Below, in pieces: positions 1-8,183 of a stretch of 21,888 nucleotides of DNA. The notes under the pieces are model-generated. The model made no database searches, was not told where the DNA came from, and saw nothing but the letters and a program-made list of their open reading frames with translations. How positions within the stretch are numbered: the first letter of the stretch is position 1; each line of letters opens with the position of its first letter. This DNA comes from JARKQH01 sp964631605 (lineage in GTDB: Bacteria; Verrucomicrobiota; Verrucomicrobiia; Limisphaerales; UBA8199), in assembly GCA_964631605.1 (NCBI GenBank), contig CAZVYG010000082.1, forward strand, positions 1-21,888. The letters are read 5' to 3'. The translations under genes and the position numbers were made by a program.

Positions 1-71
1 TCTGGCCCTCCCGAGAGAAACACCAAGAGCCTCCCCCACCTTGCGGAATCGCTGGGGCTGTCCGTTAAGAT

Positions 72-100
72 TTGACAGCCCGATGGGGGGACATTATCCT
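72..100 (+). promoter_or_regulatory. Predicted sigma70-type promoter, leaderless arrangement
   Basis: TTGACA at 72-77 is a perfect -35 box. It is separated by 17 nt from TATCCT at 95-100, a partial -10 box. The expected transcription start, 6-7 nt after the -10 box, falls on or next to the A of the ATG at 106, and there is no Shine-Dalgarno sequence. The GAF-protein mRNA may therefore be leaderless. Seen by eye only; no transcript data. Confidence 0.55.
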
Positions 101-105
101 AGGCT

Positions 106-813
106 ATGCAGGCTCCAAAGCCATCTAATGAGGGTCAAAGGCTCGCCGCCTTGCGCGATTACCGCATTCTGGACACCGCTTCCGAGCAGGTCTATGACGA
201 CATTGCGCGACTGGCCGCCTATATTTGCCGGGTGCCGATCGCGATGATCTCCCTGGTGGACGAATCGCGGCAGTGGTTCAAGTCGCGGCTGGGCTTGCTC
301 GAGCAGGAAACCCCGCGCGAGATTTCATTCTGCGCCCACACCATTCTGGCACCCAAGCCGCTGATTGTGCCGGACGCCTTGGATGACGCGCGGTTCGCGG
401 ACAGTCCGTTGGTGAGCGAGGAGCCGCATATTCGTTTCTACGCGGGATTCCCCCTGGTCAACCCGGACGGTGCGGCGATCGGGACCTTGTGCGCGGTGGA
501 CCGGAAGCCGCGGCGGATCTCCGGCGCGCAGCAACAGGCGATGGAGGCGCTGGCGCGGCAAGTGATGGCGCTGCTGGAGTTGCGCCGGGTGTCGGCGCGT
601 TTGGCCAATGCCCTCGAGCAGGTCAAAACCCTGCGGGGCCTCTTGCCGATGTGCGCCTGGTGCAAGCGAATCCGGGACGATCAGGGCTACTGGACCAAAG
701 TCGAGGCTTACCTCCAGGCGAATACGGATGCGGACTTCACGCACGGCATCTGCCCCGACTGCATGGAAAAGGAGCGGCTCAAAGCCGGCTCTCCCGTGCC
801 GGCGGCGGCTTGA
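106..813 (+). CDS. GAF-domain sensor protein with C-terminal CxxC...HxxCxxC tail
   Basis: A 235-residue cytoplasmic protein. Residues about 12-165 form a GAF domain of the type found at the front of many sensor kinases and diguanylate cyclases (RLAALRDYRILDT start, then VDESRQWFKSRLG, REISFCAHTI, FYAGFPL and IGTLCAVD). A short coiled segment follows at about 155-178. A tail then carries Cys183-x2-Cys186 and His213-x2-Cys216-x2-Cys219, a possible metal-binding or redox knuckle. No kinase, GGDEF or other output domain follows, so it may act as a single-domain sensor or partner protein. The ATG at 106 gives the usual short lead into the domain and sits right behind a promoter-like sequence. It converges on the methyltransferase gene, with 17 bp between the stop codons. 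The ligand is unknown. Family assignment is firm; role is inference. Confidence 0.9.
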   Translation: MQAPKPSNEGQRLAALRDYRILDTASEQVYDDIARLAAYICRVPIAMISLVDESRQWFKSRLGLLEQETPREISFCAHTILAPKPLIVPDALDDARFADSPLVSEEPHIRFYAGFPLVNPDGAAIGTLCAVDRKPRRISGAQQQAMEALARQVMALLELRRVSARLANALEQVKTLRGLLPMCAWCKRIRDDQGYWTKVEAYLQANTDADFTHGICPDCMEKERLKAGSPVPAAA

Positions 814-830
814 GTCCGGCGAGGCGCTCA

Positions 831-1325
831 TCAAGGCTGGCTGACTCGCTCGCGCAAAAGCAGCAGGCGTTTCCAGCGGAGCGCGCCGGAGAAGCCGCCC
901 AGCCGGCCATTGGCGGCGAGCACGCGGTGGCAAGGCACCAGGACCGGAATCGGATTCGCGCCGCAGGCGCCGCCCACCGCGCGCACAGCGTTGGGCCGCC
1001 CGATTGACTTGGCCAGTTCCCCGTAACTGAGACTTTTGCCAGCCGGGATTGTTGCCAGCCGCCGCCAGACCTGTTGCTGGAACGGTGTGCCGGCGGACAA
1101 ATCCAGCGGCGGCAATCTCCCGGGTTTCTGGCCGGCCAACGCCCTTCGCAAGGCCCGCTGGGTCATCCCCTGCCAGCGGCTGGCAGGACCGCGCGGGACG
1201 GCGCCGAATTTTTTTCCGAAGTGGCGTCCAGGGAATTCGAGGCCGCAAAGGCCACGGTTCGAGTACCGGGCGACGAAGAGCCCGTCCGGTGTGGGAATAC
1301 CCACTTCAAGCAGTGCGCTTTCCAT
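831..1325 (-). CDS. ogt: Methylated-DNA--[protein]-cysteine S-methyltransferase
   Basis: A 164-residue DNA-repair protein of the Ogt/MGMT family, which transfers the alkyl group from O6-alkylguanine to its own cysteine. The DNA-binding and active-site region is clear: FQQQVWRRL at about 82-90, the SYGELAKSIGRP helix-turn-helix at 100-111, RAVGGACGANPIP, and the acceptor motif PCHR with Cys132. GGFSG follows, then a closing basic helix. The N-terminal part (1-70) is the small, poorly conserved domain of the family. There is no Ada-type regulatory domain. The ATG is preceded by GGAG six bases upstream. It lies 69 bp downstream of the pseudouridine synthase/methyltransferase fusion on the same strand and may be co-transcribed with it. 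All expected catalytic features are present. Confidence 0.95.
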   Translation of the reverse strand: MESALLEVGIPTPDGLFVARYSNRGLCGLEFPGRHFGKKFGAVPRGPASRWQGMTQRALRRALAGQKPGRLPPLDLSAGTPFQQQVWRRLATIPAGKSLSYGELAKSIGRPNAVRAVGGACGANPIPVLVPCHRVLAANGRLGGFSGALRWKRLLLLRERVSQP

Positions 1326-1394
1326 AACTCCGCAGCTTGCCGCTGACTCCAGCGATATTCAAGTGGGGTAAAATCCCCGATTCAGTCCAGCCGC

Positions 1395-3032
1395 TCATGC
1401 CAGCTTCAACCACAGCGTTTTGAGATGGGCCGGCTCGGCGCGGCAGATCGGAAAATCCGGTGGTTGGGGAACGTAAAGGCTTTGCCGCGCCACCGCGCCG
1501 GCGGCCGAAAGCGCGGACCGGATCGTTTTCTGGAAGTCTTCCGGCAGCCAGCCGGCGGCGTTGCTCGAGGCGAAAAGCACCCCTTGAGGCTTGAGCAGCG
1601 GCAGCGCCAGCCGCACCAGCTTGCCGTAATCCCGCTCCGCGCGGAACACGCCGGACTGTTTGGATTGCGAGAAGGTCGGCGGATCCAGCAGGATCACGTC
1701 GAACCGGCGTCCTTTTCTGGCCAGGCGCCGAAGCCAGTCAAACACATCGCCGAAAATGAAATCGTGCGCGCCGGCCTCGAGCCCGTTGAGCGCGAAATTG
1801 CGGCGGCCCCACTCCAGGTACTTTTTTGACAGGTCGAGACTCGTCACGCGGGCGCCGCCGCGGGCGGCGCAAACGGAGAACGCGCACGTGTAGGCGAAGG
1901 CGTTAAGCACTTCAAGTTTTTGACCGGCCTCGTCGCGGGCCGAAGCCAGGGCGAATCCTGCGCCGACGTGGGCCGTGAGCAAACGGCGGCGGTTGTCACG
2001 CTGGTCTAGAAACAGGCCCACCGAGTAACCCTCATTAAAGCTCAACTCGAACTGAAGGCCGTTTTCGCGCACCGCGAACCGGGCTGGCGCGGCTTCGCCG
2101 AGGACCAGTTGGGGCGAGGCTGCGGCAGCCGGGGTGTGGCGCACCTGGCGCGAGAGCAGCTTGTGATAGACGCCGCGGGCGCCGGCGCTTTGGCACAATC
2201 GTTCAAGATGCTGCCGCTGTGCCGGGGTCGGCGGTTCCCCGGCCTGGGAGAGCAGGTAATCCCCCAGCCGGTCCACGGACCAGCCGGACCAGCCGTCACT
2301 GGCTCCGTGAACCAGCCGATAAGCGTCGGTCAGTTCCGGCTCGAGGATGGCCTTGCGCAGTTCGAGCCGCGGCTGGTCCAGGCGCGGCAAGGGAGCGGCC
2401 AGCTCGAGGGGGTGGCCCGAAGCCGGATGGGTCAACCCCAGTCCGGCGGCGTGGAGGCAGACTCGCGGAGCGGGCGAGCCGCCATACAAGGTATCGCCGA
2501 GGATGGGCAGTCCGTGGTCGGCGGCATGCACCCGAATTTGGTGGGTACGGCCTGTAAGAGGCACGGCCTCCAGAACCGAGAGACCCGTCGGGCTTAAGCC
2601 TGCCTTGGTCAGCCATTGGACCACCTCCGCCCGGTCCAAGACTCTGAACTTCGTCTCCGCCAGGTCGCCCCCGGCATGGGGCGGACGGCTCAGGTATTTT
2701 TCGCCCGATCGGACCAGGCAGCTCCGGACGACGAAACGAGGCTCGCGCGGTGGCCGGTCTGTAAAAAGGAGGTAGCGTTTGCGGACGGCGCGGCGGGCGA
2801 ACTGGTCGGTGAGCGAGCGGTTGGCGAGGGCTGTCTTGGCGAAGAGCAGCGCGCCGGAGGTTTCCTTGTCGAGGCGGTGAATGAGCGCCAGGGTCGCCCA
2901 GCGCGGCTCGCGGTGGCGCAGCCAGTCGTAGATTCCCTCGCCGGCAAAGGGCGCCGGCGCATGCGTGTTCCATCCGGCCGGTTTGTTGACCGCCAGCAAA
3001 TGCTCGTCTTCAAATATCACGCACGGCAACAC
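1395..3032 (-). CDS. RluA-type pseudouridine synthase fused to an RlmI-type SAM methyltransferase
   Basis: A 545-residue fusion from the GTG at 3032. Residues 1-225 are an RluA-family pseudouridine synthase: FEDEHLLAVNKPAG at 7-20, the catalytic HRLDKETSG with Asp55, and GRTHQIRVH at 161-169. Residues about 232-545 are a class I SAM methyltransferase of the RlmI/RlmK type: LTDAYRLVHGASDG, VDRLGDYLL, GLFLDQRDNRR at 339-349, the SAM-binding segment VLNAFAYTCAFS at 375-386, and DPPTFSQS at 450-457. The PUA domain that normally opens RlmI is missing; the synthase sits in its place. Both halves keep their core motifs, so two modifications of structured RNA, probably rRNA, are expected. The open frame continues upstream, antisense to the ABC gene, but that part does not look like protein. 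There is no in-frame ATG close to the domain, so the start is GTG 3032 or GTG 3020. Confidence 0.88.
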   Translation of the reverse strand: MLPCVIFEDEHLLAVNKPAGWNTHAPAPFAGEGIYDWLRHREPRWATLALIHRLDKETSGALLFAKTALANRSLTDQFARRAVRKRYLLFTDRPPREPRFVVRSCLVRSGEKYLSRPPHAGGDLAETKFRVLDRAEVVQWLTKAGLSPTGLSVLEAVPLTGRTHQIRVHAADHGLPILGDTLYGGSPAPRVCLHAAGLGLTHPASGHPLELAAPLPRLDQPRLELRKAILEPELTDAYRLVHGASDGWSGWSVDRLGDYLLSQAGEPPTPAQRQHLERLCQSAGARGVYHKLLSRQVRHTPAAAASPQLVLGEAAPARFAVRENGLQFELSFNEGYSVGLFLDQRDNRRRLLTAHVGAGFALASARDEAGQKLEVLNAFAYTCAFSVCAARGGARVTSLDLSKKYLEWGRRNFALNGLEAGAHDFIFGDVFDWLRRLARKGRRFDVILLDPPTFSQSKQSGVFRAERDYGKLVRLALPLLKPQGVLFASSNAAGWLPEDFQKTIRSALSAAGAVARQSLYVPQPPDFPICRAEPAHLKTLWLKLA

Positions 3033-3139
3033 CCGTCCAGCAAAGCAGGATTGGCGCGGAATGAAAACGCGAATCCAGCCCTTTTTCCCTGTCTTCGCGG
3101 GACAAGTTTCGGCTTTTGCCCCCTGGCGCCTTGCATAGA

Positions 3140-3904
3140 ATGCGGGTCGTGGAAGCGCCGGCGCCATTGCTCCAACTGGCCGGGGTCTGCAAGCGGTTCG
3201 ACACGCCTGCCGGCACCGGTTCCCTCGTGATCCTTGATGGGGTTTCTCTTGAAGTCCACGCGGCGGAATCCCTCGCCGTGGTCGGGCCCTCGGGTTCCGG
3301 CAAAAGCACGCTGCTGCATCTGATCGGCGCGCTGGACCGGCCCTCTGCCGGCAAGGTTTTGCTCGAGGGCCGCGACCTTGGCGAATTGAGCGAGGCGCAG
3401 CTCGCCTTGATCCGCAACCGCCTGCTCGGCTTTGTTTTTCAGTCGCACTACCTGCTGCCGCAATGCACCGTCTTGGAAAACGTGCTCGTGCCCACCCTGG
3501 CCGAGGCCGGCGCCGGGCTGCCGGACCCAAAACCGGCTGCGCCGCGGGAGCCGCCCGAGGAACGGGCTGTCCGCCTGTTGAAACGCCTTGGGCTGGGAGA
3601 CCGGCTGGATCATCGCCCCGGACAGCTTTCCGGCGGCGAACGCCAGCGGGTGGCCGTCGCCCGCGCCCTTGTCAACCAGCCGCGCTTGCTCCTGGCGGAT
3701 GAACCCACTGGCGCGCTCGATCAAGCCTCGGCCTCCGAGCTCGGACGTCTGCTCGCGGAACTGAACCGCGAGGAAGGGGTTGCTCTCATCGTGGTCACCC
3801 ACTCGATGGAACTTGCCGCCGGCATGGGACGGGTTTTCAGGCTCTCCGGGGGCCGCCTTAACCCAATGCCAGCCGCAACCGGGAAGCCGCCACCCTCGTC
3901 TTGA
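3140..3904 (+). CDS. ABC transporter ATP-binding protein, LolD/YbbA/MacB type
   Basis: A 254-residue cytoplasmic ATPase of the family that powers FtsX-type permeases. From the ATG at 3140, Walker A GPSGSGKST is at 49-57, the Q-loop FQS has Gln101, the signature LSGGERQRVAVARAL starts at 163, Walker B LLLADEPTGALD starts at 183, and the switch histidine is His221 in VVTHS. A Pro-rich stretch of about 20 residues (around 120-142, with PDPKPAAPREPPEE) lengthens the segment before the signature compared with LolD. The stop TGA is followed one base later by the permease ATG, so the two are almost certainly translationally coupled. Alternative starts are TTG 3116 and GTG 3149. TAGAAT at 3136-3141 overlaps the ATG and could be a -10 box, which would favour GTG 3149 on a leaderless mRNA. 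Confidence 0.93.
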   Translation: MRVVEAPAPLLQLAGVCKRFDTPAGTGSLVILDGVSLEVHAAESLAVVGPSGSGKSTLLHLIGALDRPSAGKVLLEGRDLGELSEAQLALIRNRLLGFVFQSHYLLPQCTVLENVLVPTLAEAGAGLPDPKPAAPREPPEERAVRLLKRLGLGDRLDHRPGQLSGGERQRVAVARALVNQPRLLLADEPTGALDQASASELGRLLAELNREEGVALIVVTHSMELAAGMGRVFRLSGGRLNPMPAATGKPPPSS

Positions 3905-3905
3905 C

Positions 3906-6900
3906 ATGACCCTGCGCTCCCTCATCCGGCGCAGCCTCCGCTTCCACTTCCGGTCGCACCTGGGAGTGGTTCTCGGCGCCGCCATCGCCAGCGCGGCCGT
4001 CGTTGGCGCGCTGGTCGTCGGTTACTCGCTCCGCGTTACGCTCCGCGACCGCGCCCTCGAACGGCTCGTCTCCGCCACGTTCGCGCTGGACGGCGGCGAC
4101 CGCGTTTTTGGGCGCGCGCTGGCCGACCGCATTGCCCGTTCCCAACCGGAGTCCGCTCTGCAACTTTCAGGCCCGACGGTCTTGCCGGGGGCGGGTGGCG
4201 AAGCCCCCCCTCGGGCCGTTGCCCTGCTCCGACTCCCGGCCATCGCTGCTCGCGCCGACGCCGCCGCGCGAGTCAACCAGGTCCAGGTCTTTGGCGTGGA
4301 CGCGGACTTTTGGCGCTTTGTCGGCAGTTCGCGGATTCCCTCGCTTCCCAAAGGTTCCGTGATGGTAAACGCGGCGCTTGCCGCGCGGTTGAATCTTCGA
4401 CCCGGCGACCCGATCCTCTTGCGGCTCGGCCGGCCGGGCGCTCTATCGGCCGACGCCGCCATTGCCGCGCGGGAACCTTCCACCGCCGCCCTCAGGTTAC
4501 GAGTGGACCGCGTTCTCACGGCGGCCGAAGGCGGCGACCTGGCGCTGCGTTCCTCCAGCGCGCCGCCGCTCAATGCCTTTGTCAATGTTGGGGAACTTGA
4601 AACCGCTGCCGGATGGTCAAACGCCGCCAACCTGATGCTCACGGGACCGGTGAGCCCCGCTTCGGTTTCCACTTCGGCGGCGCTGGAGTTTCTCAGCAAC
4701 GGCCTCCGGCAGAGCTGGACCCTGCGCGACGCTGATTTGAGGCTGGCGGAGGTTCCCGCTCCCTGGGATTTGGAGCTGCGCTCGCCGCGCGTGTTTCTCG
4801 ACGCTCCCATCACCGAGGCTGCAACCAGTCTGGACCCGGCCCATGCGACGGTGATTCTCACCTACCTGGCCAACCTGATTGCCCGCGGCACCAATGCCGT
4901 CCCTTACTCGATGATCACCGCCGCCGGCTCCCCCTTCACCCCGCCCGACCTCGCCGAGGACGAAATCCTGATCAATGAATGGCTGGCGCACGACCTGGAC
5001 GCCAGGCCGGGGGACACCCTCGCGGTGTCGTATTTTCTACCCGAATCGGGCGCCCAATTGCGCGAGGCCACCAACCACTTCCGCGTTCGCGCGATTGTTC
5101 CCCTGGCCGGTGTGTATGCCGACCGCACCCTCATGCCCGATTTCCCGGGACTTGAGAAAGCCGAAACGACTCGTGATTGGGATGCCGGGTTTCCCCTGGT
5201 TTACCGCATCCGGCCGCAGGATGAAGATTACTGGAAAGAATGGCGGGGAACCCCCAAGGCCTTCGTCAGCCTGGCTGCGGGCCAAAAACTTTGGGCCAAC
5301 CGGTTCGGCAACGCCACCGCCATCCGCTTTGCGCTTCCGCCGGACGTGCCGCGCGGCGACCACCGGAGCCGCCTCAGCGCCGAACTCCAGAGCGCGCTCG
5401 ACCCGGCGCAGCTTGGCCTCCGCTTCGAGCCGGTCCGCGAACGCGCGCTCCGGGCCACCGGGCAATCCCAGGATTTCGGCCAGCTCTTTCTCGGGTTCAG
5501 TCTCTTTCTGGTGGTTGCCGCGCTGACCCTGATGGCCCTCCTGTTCCACTTCGGCCTCGAGCAGCGCGTCACCGAGGTGGGCACTTTTCTCGCCCTTGGG
5601 TTTACCGCTCGCGAAGTGCGCCGCCTGTTTCTGTGGGAGGGCGCCGCGTTGGCGTGCCTGGGTGCGGCTGCCGGCACGGGGGGAGGCGTGTTGTATGCCA
5701 AAGTCATGCTGTGGGGCCTCGAAACTCTCTGGCGCGATGCCATCGCCGGCAGCGGAGTGGATTTTCATGCCGGTGTGCTGCCGTTGCTGACAGGTTTTGG
5801 GGCCAGCGCGGCCATCGCCATCCTCACGCTGGCACTCGCCCTGCGACGCCAGGCGCGGCAACCCGCCCAAGAATTGTTGTCCGGCGTTCCCCTCACCGTT
5901 GCTGCGAAGGGAGGCACGCGCGGCGCTTTTTGGCTGATGCTGGCCAGCGGGTTGGGCGCCCTGGCCATCCTCGGATGGGTAACTGCGCGTGGCGACACAA
6001 CCAACGCCGGCGCGTTCTTCGGCGCTGGCGCCTTGCTGCTCACCTCCGGGCTGGCGGCGGTGGCCGCCTGGCTGAATCGTCCGTTTCACCGGCGCCCGCA
6101 GTCTCGGCTGAGGCTTGGCGAGTTCAGCTTGCGGAATTGCGCCCGCCGTCCCTCCCGCAGTCTGGCCACCGTCAGCCTGCTGGCTTCGGGCTGTTTTGTG
6201 ATTCTTTCGATCGGGGTGTTCCGGCTCGACGCCGGCCGCGATGCGTCCCGCCCCGAATCCGGAACGGGCGGGTTCGCGTTGATTGGCGAGTCCACGCTGC
6301 CGGTGACACAGGATTTGAACCGCCCGGCGGGCCTCGAGTTCTACGGGCTCGACCCCGGGGACTTTGCGGAAGTGCTCGTGGTGCCGTTTCGGGTGCGCGA
6401 CGGCGACGAAGCCAGTTGTTTGAATCTTAATCGTGCCCAGCAACCGCGCCTGCTCGGCGTGCAACCGGAGCGGTTGACCGGACGCTTTACGTTTTCCAAA
6501 GCCGCCCGAGGCCTGGACCGAGGCCGCGGTTGGGAATTGTTGCGGGCGAACGTCCCCCCGGATGAAATCCCCGCCATCGGCGACGCCAACTCGATCCAGT
6601 GGTCCCTGGGCCGGAAGGTTGGCGACACTTTGGATTACCGCGATGAGCAAGGCCGCGTCTTTAAACTGCGGCTGGTGGGGGCGGTGGCCAATTCCGTGCT
6701 CCAGGGCGTGTTGGTGATTGATGAAGCGGCGTTCGTAAGAAAATTTCCGTCCGAGAGCGGCTATCGTTGGTTTCTGATCAGCGCGGCCCCGGAGCGGGCG
6801 GCGGGGCTGGCGGCGGCCCTGTCCCGCGCCCTGCAGGACCTCGGGCTGGAACTAGCGCCTGCCGCGGCAAAGTTGAATGCGTTCAACGCCGTGCAGAACA

Positions 6901-7280
6901 CCTACCTGGGCGCGTTCCAAATTCTGGGCGGTCTGGGCTTGCTGCTGGGCAGCGCCGGGCTGGGAATCGTGGTATTGAGAAACGTGCTCGAGCGGCGCGG
7001 CGAGCTGGCACTGCTGGTCGCGGTCGGGTTCCGGCGCCGCCGGTTGTCGCGCCTGCTGTTGAACGAACATGGCGCCCTGCTGGGCGCCGGACTGGCGCTG
7101 GGCTCGCTGGCGGCAGCTTTGGCGGTGCTGCCGTCCCTGCTTACTCCCGGCACGGAGTTTCCGCTGATTTCGCTGGGCGTGACGCTGGTCGCGGTATTGG
7201 GCAACGGCCTGGTTTGGGTCGTGCTGGCGATTCGCGTCGCCCTCCGAGGAAACTTGTTGTCCGCGCTCCGAAACGAATGA
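3906..7280 (+). CDS. Large FtsX-family ABC permease with 10 predicted TM segments (YbbP-like)
   Basis: A 1124-residue inner-membrane protein. One TM helix lies at about 18-40, followed by a large extracytoplasmic domain (about 41-520). A first FtsX-type bundle has helices near 527-549, 573-600 and 620-648. Three more helices lie near 672-694, 700-724 and 753-775. A second extracytoplasmic domain follows (about 780-995), then a second FtsX bundle near 998-1027, 1050-1079 and 1088-1113. This is the 10-TM duplicated layout of YbbP-type permeases, but with larger outside domains (E. coli YbbP is about 800 residues). Such type VII ABC proteins act by mechanotransmission on substrates in the periplasm or membrane rather than by pore transport. 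The start at 3906 follows the ATPase stop by one base; an upstream in-frame start would overlap the ATPase gene and is less likely. The substrate cannot be read from sequence. Confidence 0.92.
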   Translation: MTLRSLIRRSLRFHFRSHLGVVLGAAIASAAVVGALVVGYSLRVTLRDRALERLVSATFALDGGDRVFGRALADRIARSQPESALQLSGPTVLPGAGGEAPPRAVALLRLPAIAARADAAARVNQVQVFGVDADFWRFVGSSRIPSLPKGSVMVNAALAARLNLRPGDPILLRLGRPGALSADAAIAAREPSTAALRLRVDRVLTAAEGGDLALRSSSAPPLNAFVNVGELETAAGWSNAANLMLTGPVSPASVSTSAALEFLSNGLRQSWTLRDADLRLAEVPAPWDLELRSPRVFLDAPITEAATSLDPAHATVILTYLANLIARGTNAVPYSMITAAGSPFTPPDLAEDEILINEWLAHDLDARPGDTLAVSYFLPESGAQLREATNHFRVRAIVPLAGVYADRTLMPDFPGLEKAETTRDWDAGFPLVYRIRPQDEDYWKEWRGTPKAFVSLAAGQKLWANRFGNATAIRFALPPDVPRGDHRSRLSAELQSALDPAQLGLRFEPVRERALRATGQSQDFGQLFLGFSLFLVVAALTLMALLFHFGLEQRVTEVGTFLALGFTAREVRRLFLWEGAALACLGAAAGTGGGVLYAKVMLWGLETLWRDAIAGSGVDFHAGVLPLLTGFGASAAIAILTLALALRRQARQPAQELLSGVPLTVAAKGGTRGAFWLMLASGLGALAILGWVTARGDTTNAGAFFGAGALLLTSGLAAVAAWLNRPFHRRPQSRLRLGEFSLRNCARRPSRSLATVSLLASGCFVILSIGVFRLDAGRDASRPESGTGGFALIGESTLPVTQDLNRPAGLEFYGLDPGDFAEVLVVPFRVRDGDEASCLNLNRAQQPRLLGVQPERLTGRFTFSKAARGLDRGRGWELLRANVPPDEIPAIGDANSIQWSLGRKVGDTLDYRDEQGRVFKLRLVGAVANSVLQGVLVIDEAAFVRKFPSESGYRWFLISAAPERAAGLAAALSRALQDLGLELAPAAAKLNAFNAVQNTYLGAFQILGGLGLLLGSAGLGIVVLRNVLERRGELALLVAVGFRRRRLSRLLLNEHGALLGAGLALGSLAAALAVLPSLLTPGTEFPLISLGVTLVAVLGNGLVWVVLAIRVALRGNLLSALRNE

Positions 7281-7290
7281 TACTGCTTTC

Positions 7291-8142
7291 ATGAAGCCGC
7301 CTTGGAGAAAGCTCCGGAAACTGGCCGGGCCGATCCTGGGCTGCTTCGTGCTTTTCATCATGCTGCGCTGGTTTGAACATCATCAGGTTTATCATCCGAG
7401 CCGGGCCCGGGATGCCACCGGCGCCGAGCTCGGCCGGCCCTTTGAGGAGGCGCATTTCCAGAGCCGCGACGGCGTCGCGCTTCACGGCTGGTTTTTTCCG
7501 GCGGCGGCGGCCTCGCCGCGCGCCTCACGGGTTCTGCTGTTCTGTCACGGCAACGCCGGCAACATCACCCATCGCCTGGACACCTGCGAGGCGTTGCTCG
7601 AGACCGGCGCGGCGGTTTTCGTTTTTGATTATCGCGGTTACGGTCAGAGCGGCGGCCGGCCCTCGGAGGAGGGAACCTATCTCGATGCCCAGGCCGCTCA
7701 TGCGTGGCTGCGGGCCAAGGGGTTTCCCGCCTCTCACATCATTGCTTTTGGCGAGTCCCTCGGCGGCGCCGTGGCCTGTGAACTGGCGCTGCGGGAAGCG
7801 TGCGGCGGCCTGGTGCTGCAAAGCACCTTCACCAGCATCCCGGATATCGGCGCGGAGCTTTTCCCGTGGCTGCCCGTCCGCTGGATCGCGCGCATCCGCT
7901 ACGACACCCGAGCCAAACTGCCGCGGGTCAAAGTTCCGGTGCTGGTCATGCACAGCCGCGCGGATGACTTGATCGCGTTTGCGCACGGGGAAAGGAACTT
8001 TGCCGCGGCCAATCCGCCCAAGCTCTTCTGGGAGTTGTCCGGCGACCACAACGATCCGCTGGCCGACCGCGCCCGCTTTACCGCGGGCTTGAACCGATTC
8101 TTCGAATTGATCGAATCAAACCCCGTCCCGCCTGCGCCCTGA
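7291..8142 (+). CDS. Membrane-anchored alpha/beta hydrolase (ABHD17/BEM46-like)
   Basis: A 283-residue serine hydrolase. An N-terminal hydrophobic helix (about 12-26) after a basic start is a likely signal anchor, which would place the enzyme on the outer face of the inner membrane. The fold is clear: the oxyanion segment HGNAGN at 86-91, DYRGYGQSGG at 113-122, the nucleophile elbow GESLGG with Ser156, an acid Asp225 or Asp226 in SRADD, and His253 in GDHNDP. This subgroup includes acyl-thioesterases and lipases, but the substrate here is unknown. The ATG lies 10 nt after the permease stop without a good ribosome-binding site, which suggests coupled translation. By position it is the third member of the ABC operon, as the thioesterase TesA is a neighbour of YbbAP in E. 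coli. A shared pathway is inference. Confidence 0.92.
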   Translation: MKPPWRKLRKLAGPILGCFVLFIMLRWFEHHQVYHPSRARDATGAELGRPFEEAHFQSRDGVALHGWFFPAAAASPRASRVLLFCHGNAGNITHRLDTCEALLETGAAVFVFDYRGYGQSGGRPSEEGTYLDAQAAHAWLRAKGFPASHIIAFGESLGGAVACELALREACGGLVLQSTFTSIPDIGAELFPWLPVRWIARIRYDTRAKLPRVKVPVLVMHSRADDLIAFAHGERNFAAANPPKLFWELSGDHNDPLADRARFTAGLNRFFELIESNPVPPAP

Positions 8143-8183
8143 CCGGCCAACGACCGGAGCGGGCACCGCGTGGACGGGACGAG

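Noticed and set aside
3033..3530. N-terminal extension of the pseudouridine synthase fusion frame
   Set aside because: It is antisense to the ABC ATPase gene, very Arg/Pro/Ala-rich, and comes before the first strand of the RluA fold. The GTG at 3032 or 3020 is more sensible.
5037..6650. 537-residue open frame on the minus strand
   Set aside because: It lies fully inside the permease gene, is Gln/Gly/Arg-rich and without motifs. The plus-strand TM pattern explains the region.
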